Below are positions 7,363-13,568 of a stretch of DNA of 15,679 nucleotides, piece by piece. Position 1 is the stretch's first letter; each line of letters opens with the position of its first letter. Under the pieces are notes generated by a model. That model was not told where the DNA came from. It searched no databases and worked only from the letters and a program-made list of their open reading frames with translations. This stretch comes from JBDTLH01 sp039934875 (GTDB lineage: Bacteria; Acidobacteriota; Terriglobia; Terriglobales; Acidobacteriaceae), in contig JBDTLH010000184.1 of assembly GCA_039934875.1 (NCBI GenBank), positions 1-15,679 of the forward strand, given 5' to 3'. Made by a program: the position numbers and the translations under genes.

Positions 7363-8457
7363 ATGCGCATACCGCCGTCCGCTTCCACGCTCACTCTAAA
7401 GGCAGCTCTATTGGTAATCGCCTGCGGCGCTTCGCTGACCTCGCTTCAACTGCCCGCGCAAGCTCCGCCTCCTTCCTCGACGGCGTCCTGGAGGTTGCGC
7501 CAAATCGCCGTGATTTCCATGAGCGGATTGCCGGAATTTGATCAGGCAGCCTTCGCCAATGGCAGCGTGGTAATCTCCCATCCCGGCGCCCACACCGTCG
7601 ATGTCTTCAACCCGTTGAAACGCTTGTTGGTAAAGCATGTAGCGGGCGTGGATGACCCTCGCGGTATAGCAGTGGACGATGCAACCAAGACCGTCTTCAT
7701 CGCCGACGCGGCAAAACCCAGCGTCGCAATCATCTCTACCGCGAACTGGACCGTGTTGAGGACCATTCCCTTACCCGAGACTCCGCAGGATGTCGTATTC
7801 GCCGAAAAGGAGAACGCCCTCTACATCAGCGCCCTCACCGCGTCTTCGATAATGTATGTGCCGCTCGACCAGGGCCAGGCGGCCACCATCGATGTAGGCG
7901 GCAGGATCGACGGCATTGCCTACGACGCACAGGCCGGACGCATATTCGCGAGCGTCAACAACCTGGCGGAAGTCGCGGTATTGCAGGCCGCCGGAGCGCA
8001 AACCAAAGTGAGCCAGCGCTGGACCCTGAACGCATCCCAACCGGCGGGTCTGGCCTTTGATCCGCAGGAGGGCAGGCTCTTCGTCGCGGTCCGCTACGCC
8101 GTGCTCTCCCTGAACGCCGGCACCGGCCAGGAAATCTCGCGTGTGCCCACCGCAGCCGGCACCGATACCTTGCGCTACGATCCAGCAAGGCAGGTACTCT
8201 ACGCCGCATCTTCTGACGGTTCCATCACCACCATCGCCGCTGATAAGGGCAAGTTGATCTCCCAATACGAGTTGCGTACCGGAGTGAAGGGACACAACCT
8301 GGCGCTTGATCCGGAGAACCATCTGCTTTATCTGCCCGGCGGCGCCGCCGGCAAATCGAAGCTGGTGGTCCTAAAGCCGTTTTCCATAATCCCGGAAGGA
8401 CAGAGCGGCCATGAGGATGATGACACGCCCCCGGCGAAAACGCCGCCGAAGCCTTAG
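7363..8457 (+). CDS. Secreted YncE/YVTN-like beta-propeller protein
   Basis: A 364-residue exported protein. An N-terminal signal peptide ends near residue 32-33 (core LKAALLVIACGASLTSL, then PAQA). The rest consists of roughly 40-residue units typical of YncE/YVTN or NHL-like propellers: GIAVDDATKTVFIADAAKPS, PQDVVFAEKENALYISALTA, DGIAYDAQAGRIFASVNNLA, GLAFDPQEGRLFVAVRYA, TLRYDPARQVLYAASSDGSI and LALDPENHLLYLPGG. These give about seven blades. A short charged and proline-rich tail follows (GHEDDDTPPAKTPPKP). No enzymatic residues can be assigned, and relatives are usually periplasmic binding or scaffold proteins. The Shine-Dalgarno is poor (AGGAGAG lies about 19 bases upstream), but no alternative in-frame start exists and the signal peptide fits. 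It is divergent from the other propeller gene and 39 bases upstream of the DUF2127 gene. Confidence 0.82.
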   Translation: MRIPPSASTLTLKAALLVIACGASLTSLQLPAQAPPPSSTASWRLRQIAVISMSGLPEFDQAAFANGSVVISHPGAHTVDVFNPLKRLLVKHVAGVDDPRGIAVDDATKTVFIADAAKPSVAIISTANWTVLRTIPLPETPQDVVFAEKENALYISALTASSIMYVPLDQGQAATIDVGGRIDGIAYDAQAGRIFASVNNLAEVAVLQAAGAQTKVSQRWTLNASQPAGLAFDPQEGRLFVAVRYAVLSLNAGTGQEISRVPTAAGTDTLRYDPARQVLYAASSDGSITTIAADKGKLISQYELRTGVKGHNLALDPENHLLYLPGGAAGKSKLVVLKPFSIIPEGQSGHEDDDTPPAKTPPKP

Positions 8458-8496
8458 CGTGGCAACACCCGGCCAACTCGAATCGGCGCCCCAGTC

Positions 8497-9006
8497 ATGG
8501 TGAAAGTCCATCGCTCCCCCGTCCATCACTCCCACACGCGGGGCATCCGCGCGGTTGCGTCCCTTGAGATCCTCAAGGGATGCGCGGCCGTGCTGGCTGC
8601 CATCGGCCTCATCTATATGCTGCATCGCAGTGATCTGGGCGACGTGGCGGAAGATATCATCTTCAAGCTGCATCTCAACCCCAGTTCCAAGCTGCCCTGG
8701 TACATCATTGAAAAGGCCTATGACATCCGCGGCAAGAATGTAGTGGTGATCATCTGCGTCGCGTTTGGTTACGCAGTGGTGCGTTTCACTGAGGGATACG
8801 GCCTGTGGCACGAACGGGTGTGGGCTGAATACTTCGCATTGATCTCCGGTGCGGCATACATTCCCTTTGAAATCTATGAACTGGTCTATCGTGCCAACCC
8901 CATCAAATGGGCGGTTCTCATTATCAATATCGGAATTGTCATCTACATGGCATACGTGAGGTTCTACGACCCAGAGCCGCCAAAACCAGCGATTAGGGAC
9001 AAGTAA
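8497..9006 (+). CDS. DUF2127 family integral membrane protein
   Basis: A 169-residue protein with four likely membrane helices at about 20-42, 78-99, 108-130 and 136-156. The pattern matches the DUF2127 family as I know it: GIRAVASLEILKG at the start, a conserved HLNPSSKLP segment between helices 1 and 2, AYAVVRFTEGYGLWHERVWAEYF-type residues across helices 2-3 (Arg and Glu inside the membrane region), and PFEIYELVYR after helix 3. The family is small, widespread and uncharacterised. No ribosome binding site is obvious before the ATG. It follows the YncE-like gene by 39 bases and may share its transcript, then converges with shikimate kinase across a palindrome. Confidence 0.85.
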   Translation: MVKVHRSPVHHSHTRGIRAVASLEILKGCAAVLAAIGLIYMLHRSDLGDVAEDIIFKLHLNPSSKLPWYIIEKAYDIRGKNVVVIICVAFGYAVVRFTEGYGLWHERVWAEYFALISGAAYIPFEIYELVYRANPIKWAVLIINIGIVIYMAYVRFYDPEPPKPAIRDK

Positions 9007-9064
9007 TAAGGAAGAAACACCCTGCGTAGACCAAACTAAAACATCTCTCGAATACCCGGGTGCG

Positions 9065-9097
9065 CCACTCTTCGCGCGTTCTTTGCGCGAAGGGTGG
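9065..9097. repeat. Strong palindrome between convergent genes (REP-like / possible bidirectional terminator)
   Basis: CCACTCTTCGCGC (9065-9077) pairs with GCGCGAAGGGTGG (9085-9097) around a seven-base loop GTTCTTT. This 13-bp stem contains a single G-T pair. It sits between the DUF2127 stop (9006) and the shikimate kinase stop (9127), where it could end both transcripts, but no T run follows on either strand. The arms resemble dispersed extragenic palindromes known from acidobacterial genomes. Confidence 0.6.
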
Positions 9098-9126
9098 GAT
9101 CCCTGCTGGCCGCCTTATCCTTATCC

Positions 9127-9669
9127 TCATCCTTCATTTGCGCTCTTCAGCAACTCATGCACGCAGGCAATGAGCTTTCTCGCAGCCTGCATCTGATCAT
9201 CCTTGTCGCTGAGCGCGAGAATGGTTTTGGCTCGCGAATAAAGAGGGGCCCGTTCCTCGTGCAGCCGTTTGAGTTCCGCGACGTTGTGCGCCAGCGGGCG
9301 ATCAGTGCAAATAGCAAGCCGCCCTTCGATCACCGGGAACGGAACATCGAGGAAGATGAGGCGCTCAGGCCGAATAAGCGGTTCGTTGCCGGGCTGGACC
9401 GATGTGCCCCCGCCCAACGCGATAAGGCAGGGCTGATACGGAATTTCGCCCAGCAATTCGAACAGCACACGATGCTCGTGCTCGCGAAAATAGGACTCGC
9501 CCTGCTCAAAAAGTCCGGCAATGCTCTGGCGCGTACGGCGCTCAATCTCGCAATCTAAATCGAAGAACTGCAATCCAAGTTGCTCGGCCGCGAGCTTGCC
9601 AATAGTCGTCTTGCCGCAACCCATGAATCCGGTCAGGAAAATAGGCCCGAAGCCAACGCAATTGCACAT
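9127..9669 (-). CDS. aroK: Shikimate kinase
   Basis: A 180-residue protein of normal length for AroK/AroL. It phosphorylates shikimate at the 3-hydroxyl with ATP, the fifth step of the chorismate pathway, in the cytoplasm. The P-loop is GFMGCGKT (14-21). The shikimate-contacting acid is in FFDLDCEIE (D37/D39), Arg62 is in YFREHE, and the glycine-rich GGG is at 86-88. The LID arginine is R124 (TDRPLA), and R146 (LYSRA) is the later conserved arginine. All key residues are present, so the enzyme should be active. The start used is the only ATG before the P-loop; its Shine-Dalgarno is weak. It stands alone here without other aro genes, and its upstream region is the repeat-rich gap, so the promoter should lie just above 9669. 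Confidence 0.95.
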   Translation of the reverse strand: MCNCVGFGPIFLTGFMGCGKTTIGKLAAEQLGLQFFDLDCEIERRTRQSIAGLFEQGESYFREHEHRVLFELLGEIPYQPCLIALGGGTSVQPGNEPLIRPERLIFLDVPFPVIEGRLAICTDRPLAHNVAELKRLHEERAPLYSRAKTILALSDKDDQMQAARKLIACVHELLKSANEG

Positions 9670-9696
9670 GCAATGAATTCTAGAGCAATCACGTTC

Positions 9697-9810
9697 TCAT
9701 CTTGGTCGAGAACCGTTCTTTGCAACAACAACCCCTTGTCATCCGGAGCGAGGAGCATTCCATGCAACACCTCACCTTGTCATCCTGAGCGAGGAGCGTT
9801 CTTTGCGACG
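9697..9810. repeat. Three tandem degenerate ~41-bp units (TCATCCTGAGCG family)
   Basis: Units begin at 9697 (TCATCTTGGTCGAG), 9739 (TCATCCGGAGCGAGGAGC) and 9780 (TCATCCTGAGCGAGGAGC), spaced 42 and 41 bases. Copies one and three continue into GTTCTTTGC(A/G)AC, and the middle one into ATTCCATGCAAC. The last copy runs on to GTCGAAGGATCT. Copy one is the most decayed. The family resembles dispersed intergenic repeats I know from acidobacterial genomes. Confidence 0.75.
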
Positions 9811-10048
9811 AGTCGAAGGATCTCTGTTTTCGCCGCGGTCCCGAAATATTCCCCCGAGCGAGAATATCCGTAGGGCAGGCTAGGTCTACAGTTTACGGTT
9901 TACGGGCAGCTGCCAGTCTCGTTTGCTGTTTTGAACTGTTAGATCACCGCAGATATCCGTAGGGCGGGGCTAACACGAATTTGTGTCTCTTTTAAAAGTC
10001 AGGCGGATCAAAGCCGGTTTTGAACTCGGCTCTAATGCCAAAGAGCAA

Positions 10049-10066
10049 GCAGGCTGGAGAGCCTGC
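10049..10066. repeat. Short perfect hairpin
   Basis: GCAGGCT (10049-10055) and AGCCTGC (10060-10066) form a 7-bp perfect stem with a GGAG loop inside the gene-poor region. No T run follows, so it is more likely an extragenic palindrome than a terminator. Confidence 0.5.
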
Positions 10067-10115
10067 CTACACTGTGCGACGCATCCTTACCACCTTTCCT
10101 GTAGCGCCTATTCTG

Positions 10116-10133
10116 ATCGCGCTGGCGCGCGAT
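10116..10133. repeat. Short perfect hairpin
   Basis: ATCGCGC (10116-10122) pairs with GCGCGAT (10127-10133) around TGGC, with a G-T pair extending it by one. It has the same 7-4-7 geometry as the hairpin 60 bases to its left. Confidence 0.45.
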
Positions 10134-10400
10134 TGGTCGGCGTGGTCCCCGACCCTCCTCCTGATCACCGAGATGTCCGTAGATCGCCGTAGGGCAAACA
10201 CAAGATGCAAAGGCGAGTGGCCCGCCGATCAACTCCGAGGGGCCCCGATAAGGGCAAGCGGTGATGAACGATGATGGAGAGTTAGAGATGTTGGCGGGCG
10301 GAGGTTAGTGGTTGTGGAATCGCCGTAGATGCCCGTAGAGCTCGGGGGGTGATCAAGCAAAGGAGCAACCGTGCCCCCACTGTCGTTCATTCAAAGCGAA

Positions 10401-10423
10401 AGGCGCACCTGGAGGGTGCGCCT
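10401..10423 (+). terminator. Hairpin followed by T-rich tract, terminator-like
   Basis: AGGCGCACC (10401-10409) and GGTGCGCCT (10415-10423) form a 9-bp perfect stem with a five-base loop. On the plus strand it is followed within about 10 bases by a T/A-rich tract (ATTGTTATTAGTTTTAG). No plus-strand gene upstream in the gap is convincing, so it may end an untranslated transcript or simply be a palindrome. Confidence 0.4.
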
Positions 10424-10599
10424 GAGAGATATTGTTATTAGTTTTAGTATAGCATGGTGCATACGGAGAAAACGACACTTATTGAAAATAAAGATCTTGT
10501 TTGTTGTGAGCGGGTTAGGGGTGATGTTTACTAATTTGATAGCTTGACAAGAATTTTCCACAGGGGTGGGGAGCGGCCGGGAGATGCGGACAAAACGCG

Positions 10600-10629
10600 A
10601 GGTCCTTCGCTGCCGCTCAGGATGACAAT
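10600..10629. repeat. Inverted, shortened copy of the TCATCCTGAGCG repeat
   Basis: AGGTCCTTCG (10600-10609) and CTCAGGATGACAA (10617-10629) match, in reverse complement, the two ends of the repeat copy at 9780-9817, with the middle shortened. It lies about 30 bases past the stop of the TonB-dependent receptor gene. Confidence 0.65.
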
Positions 10630-10656
10630 CGCGAATCAGCAGCCAGCAGCCAGCAG

Positions 10657-13524
10657 CTAGAAGCTGAACGTCACCTGCATATCGATGCGCCGGTTGGCGA
10701 CGGCGGAATTGTAGAAGCCGCCCGCCAGTTGCGTAGAGATGCCGAAGTTAGGAGATTGCAGGTTTCCGTTGGGGGTGGCGAGGTTCACGTTATTGAAGAT
10801 GTTGCGACCGGAGAGACCCAGGGTGAGGTTGTAGCGCCGGTCCGAGGTGCTGGACGCGAAGAGTCCGCCCATGCCGCGGGGGCCGCCCATGCCGCCGCGA
10901 TGGCCGCCGCCGCCGTGGTGGTCGCCGTCGCCGCCTGCTCCGGCGCTGGCGGATTGCTCCTTCTTCTTGCCCAGGCCGATGGTTTTGGAGAGCCGCAGAT
11001 TAAAGGTGAACAGTCCCGGTCCGGTACCGTAATAAGGCGTAATCGCCGCACCCCCGGTGGCGGGAAAGGTGAATTGTCCCCACGTCTGGGTGGCGGGGTT
11101 GGGGTTTAGCACCGGGCCAACTCCCTGCCCAGCCAGAGCCGGGCGGTCGTTGAAGAAAGAGTCGCCGTTGAGGTCGCGTCCCACCGTGATATTGAACGGG
11201 TAACCCGATTGCGCCACCAAAAATGGGCTAAGGCGGACCAGATACGGCAGCACGATGGAGCCGCCCAAAAAGACGCGATTGCGCACGTCGAATTGCGTGC
11301 GCCCGTAATCCACCGCGAGATTTTCGATATTGGTGGGCACTGAAGACGGGCCCGCGGTATCGCTGTTGGCGAAGTTCAGCGAGTAATAGCCGAAGAGCGA
11401 CAGCCGCGATCCCACCCGCAGGTTCAAATTAGTCACCAGTTGGTTCTGCTTAAATGTTCCCTCCGAGGTATAAAGATTCACGTTGCCCAGCAGCGGATTG
11501 AAGCTGGGTAGATAGGCGGCATTGGTATTCGCCGTGAACAACTGATGTACCCCGTGGGCGTTGATATAAGTAACTGAGAGCGTGCCCACCTTGCCCATCT
11601 GCTGCTCGATGCCAACCGCGCTTTGCATGATGTAGGGCACCTTCAGGTTGGGATCGATGTGATAGGTAGTGCGCGCGTCGGGTGCAGCCACCAGAGTGCT
11701 GATGGGCGGCGGCACGGGATAGGAGATGATCGGGGCTCCGGCAAACGGCACCGGCTGGCGAAGTATATATTGCTGCTGGTTGAGCCCGTTGAGGCGATAT
11801 GCCTGGATGATCAAATCCTGGGTAAAACGGTCATAGAAGACGCCGTAACCCGCGCGGATGATCGTCTTCTTGGCCACGCCCCAGGCAACGCCCAGCCGCG
11901 GCGCCCAGTTATTGCGGTCGGGAATATCGTTCTGCGTCTCATAGCGCAGACCCATGCTGACCGTCAGGTTAGAGCGGACCTTCCAGTCGTCCTCCGCATA
12001 GAGGCCCGCGTCCAGCGACGTGTCGGTCACGTTCGGATGCCCCGCGCTCACCGAATATTGCACCGGCCCGTAACCGGGAACGCCCGCCTGGGCCTGCAAA
12101 TAGTCGCGCAAAGAAGCGAAGGTATAAGTGCCGTTGAAGTTTGAATTCGAATCGCTCGATTGATTGGAGACTCGTATGCGCGCCCCAAAGCGTATGAAGT
12201 GGTTGCCCTCGGCGATCGAGGTATAGTTTTGAAATTCGTTGCGGTTGGCGTTCAGGCTGGTGATCCCTTGCGAGTTGCCTCCCGCGATGAAGGCTTGCGG
12301 CACCGTGATGGTCGGACTATTGTTCAGCGCCGTCTGCGAACTGGGCTCGTGTTGAAAGCGGTAACGGGTCTCGTTGACGATCTTCGAACCATAGACCTGG
12401 GTGTCCGCAACCTGGATCGAATGTTCGACATCGTCAGTGTTGTAGGCCTGCGACAGCAGCGCGTATTGGCTGCCCAAAGTGTTCTTGTTTGCGGAGCCCT
12501 CATATTGATAGCGCACGTTCAAGGTGTTTGTGTTGTTGACCTGAAAATCAAAGCGCGGCGAGATTTCGGTGCGAATACGCGGATTGAAGATCTGTTGCGC
12601 GGTCTGTTGCGGCGTTCCGTCGGGATTGATGCCCGTGGTGGGGTTCGAGATCGCGACCTCGTTGATGTTACGACGGTGCACGTTGAAGAAGAAAGAGGCG
12701 CGCTTGCTGATCGGCCCACCGATGCTGCCTTCGTATTGCTCGGAGTCATAGCCCGGCTCATTGGGCAGAAACTCGTTCTTCGAGTTAAAGGTGGCGTTGT
12801 TGCCATTGAAGCGGAACTCACCGTGATATTTGTCGCTGCCCGGTTTGGTCAGAATTTCGATGCGTCCATAGCCGGGCCGGTCATACTGCGCCGAGAATGG
12901 GTTCTGGTTGACGCGAATCTCGCGAATCGCGGACTTCGGAGGAAGCTGGCCGCCGGTGAATCCATCGATGTAAATCTGCCCGCCATTGGGACCGGTGGAA
13001 GGCCCGGCGAGGGCTGATAACTCGCTTTGAAACTCGTCTGGATCGTCGGAGAGCGCGTCGAGATCTTTGCCTTTGAGGACGGTGGCGCTGGCGTTGCTGT
13101 CGGGATCGACGCTGACCGTGGGCGCAGAGCCTTCGACGTTGACGTGCTGCTCCTCGACAGCGATTTGCAATGTGATGTCCAGCTTGTGAGCGGCGCCGGG
13201 GGCGAGACTAACGCTCTGCGCGTTCGATGGGGCGAAGCCTTTGGCGATCCCCACGACATTGTAAGCGCCAGGAGCGAGCCCCTTCACCTCATAGAGCCCT
13301 TCCTTGTTTGACTCGACCACGATATTTTTGCCGCTGGCGCCGGAGACAGTGACGTTAGCGCCGGTAATCACCGCGCCTGATGGATCAGTGACGTGTCCGC
13401 GCAGCGTGCCGCCGTTGGTGGCGGTCGCCGTCGTCGTCTGGGCGAACAGCAAAGCGGGAAGCAGCAAACCGAGGGAGAGCGCCAGCAGCAGCAGCGCGGG
13501 CTTGAGAGAGTACCTGAGATTCAT
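10657..13524 (-). CDS. TonB-dependent outer-membrane receptor with carboxypeptidase-regulatory-like N-terminal domain
   Basis: A 955-residue outer-membrane protein. The ATG at 13524 is preceded by AGGTGA and followed at once by a signal peptide (core LLLLALSLGLLLPALLFA, cut near residue 28), so it is preferred over the GTG at 13566. Residues about 39-122 form a CarboxypepD_reg-like Ig domain (GTLRGHVTDPSGAVITGANV, then GLYEVKGLAPGAYNVVGIAK). Plug-like sequence follows at about 140-235 (GGQIYIDGF, AIREIRVNQNPFSAQYDRPG, GRIEILTKPG). The rest is barrel-like, ending in aromatic QVTFSF as outer-membrane proteins do. Such Oar-like receptors are numerous in Acidobacteriota and import or bind large substrates, identity unknown. 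An unusual Gly/His-rich insertion sits at about 864-889. The gene follows the DUF5666-like gene by 44 bases, so the two form an operon. Confidence 0.92.
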   Translation of the reverse strand: MNLRYSLKPALLLLALSLGLLLPALLFAQTTTATATNGGTLRGHVTDPSGAVITGANVTVSGASGKNIVVESNKEGLYEVKGLAPGAYNVVGIAKGFAPSNAQSVSLAPGAAHKLDITLQIAVEEQHVNVEGSAPTVSVDPDSNASATVLKGKDLDALSDDPDEFQSELSALAGPSTGPNGGQIYIDGFTGGQLPPKSAIREIRVNQNPFSAQYDRPGYGRIEILTKPGSDKYHGEFRFNGNNATFNSKNEFLPNEPGYDSEQYEGSIGGPISKRASFFFNVHRRNINEVAISNPTTGINPDGTPQQTAQQIFNPRIRTEISPRFDFQVNNTNTLNVRYQYEGSANKNTLGSQYALLSQAYNTDDVEHSIQVADTQVYGSKIVNETRYRFQHEPSSQTALNNSPTITVPQAFIAGGNSQGITSLNANRNEFQNYTSIAEGNHFIRFGARIRVSNQSSDSNSNFNGTYTFASLRDYLQAQAGVPGYGPVQYSVSAGHPNVTDTSLDAGLYAEDDWKVRSNLTVSMGLRYETQNDIPDRNNWAPRLGVAWGVAKKTIIRAGYGVFYDRFTQDLIIQAYRLNGLNQQQYILRQPVPFAGAPIISYPVPPPISTLVAAPDARTTYHIDPNLKVPYIMQSAVGIEQQMGKVGTLSVTYINAHGVHQLFTANTNAAYLPSFNPLLGNVNLYTSEGTFKQNQLVTNLNLRVGSRLSLFGYYSLNFANSDTAGPSSVPTNIENLAVDYGRTQFDVRNRVFLGGSIVLPYLVRLSPFLVAQSGYPFNITVGRDLNGDSFFNDRPALAGQGVGPVLNPNPATQTWGQFTFPATGGAAITPYYGTGPGLFTFNLRLSKTIGLGKKKEQSASAGAGGDGDHHGGGGHRGGMGGPRGMGGLFASSTSDRRYNLTLGLSGRNIFNNVNLATPNGNLQSPNFGISTQLAGGFYNSAVANRRIDMQVTFSF

Positions 13525-13528
13525 CCAC

Positions 13529-13534
13529 TCACCT
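13529..13534 (-). promoter_or_regulatory. Ribosome binding site of the receptor gene
   Basis: AGGTGA on the minus strand, four bases before the ATG at 13524. It favours this start over the GTG 42 bases upstream. Confidence 0.6.
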
Positions 13535-13568
13535 GAAATGAAATTAGAAAGAGATATAGGTAGCACGG

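Larger units (their letters stand above)
9864..10340. repeat. Dispersed CCGTAG repeat family
   Basis: ATATCCGTAGGGC occurs exactly at 9864-9876 and 9953-9965. The longer form GATCACCG(C)AGAT(A/G)TCCGTAG occurs at 9942-9962 and 10163-10182; the second is followed at once by ATCGCCGTAGGGC. A further pair, ATCGCCGTAGATGCCCGTAG, lies at about 10319-10338. That makes six CCGTAG cores in under 500 bases. Spacing is irregular, so this is not a CRISPR array. Confidence 0.65.
9670..10656. other. Long gene-poor region filled with short repeats and hairpins
   Basis: This 987-bp stretch between shikimate kinase and the TonB-dependent receptor holds no convincing gene: its open frames are short, lack ribosome binding sites and do not look like proteins. 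It contains three approximately 41-bp tandem units at 9697-9810, a family of AGATnnCCGTAG-like repeats (9864-10340), several perfect short hairpins, a locally AT-rich block (about 10425-10560), and an inverted copy of the tandem unit at 10600-10629. A receptor terminator and the aroK promoter must also lie here. A non-coding RNA is possible but cannot be shown by eye. Confidence 0.7.

Noticed and set aside
9983..10274. Two overlapping open frames of about 70-84 codons in the gene-poor region
   Set aside because: There is no ribosome binding site, they span the repeats and hairpins, and the translations do not look like proteins.
9864..10340. Possible CRISPR array
   Set aside because: Repeat cores are short, variable and irregularly spaced, and no cas genes are present.
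10544..10549. TTGACA, a consensus -35 hexamer
   Set aside because: No -10 element at the expected spacing and no downstream plus-strand gene.
10554..10562. TTTTCCACA, a DnaA-box-like 9-mer in AT-rich DNA
   Set aside because: It is a single match with no cluster of boxes and no dnaA or dnaN nearby, so it is not an origin.
10636..10657. CAGCAGC tandem tract next to the receptor stop
   Set aside because: A short low-complexity run of about three units with no structure beyond triplet slippage.
11623..13017. Plus-strand open frames of 173 and 285 codons opposite the receptor
   Set aside because: The minus strand encodes a continuous receptor with signal peptide, plug-like region and terminal aromatic motif; the plus frames show no family.
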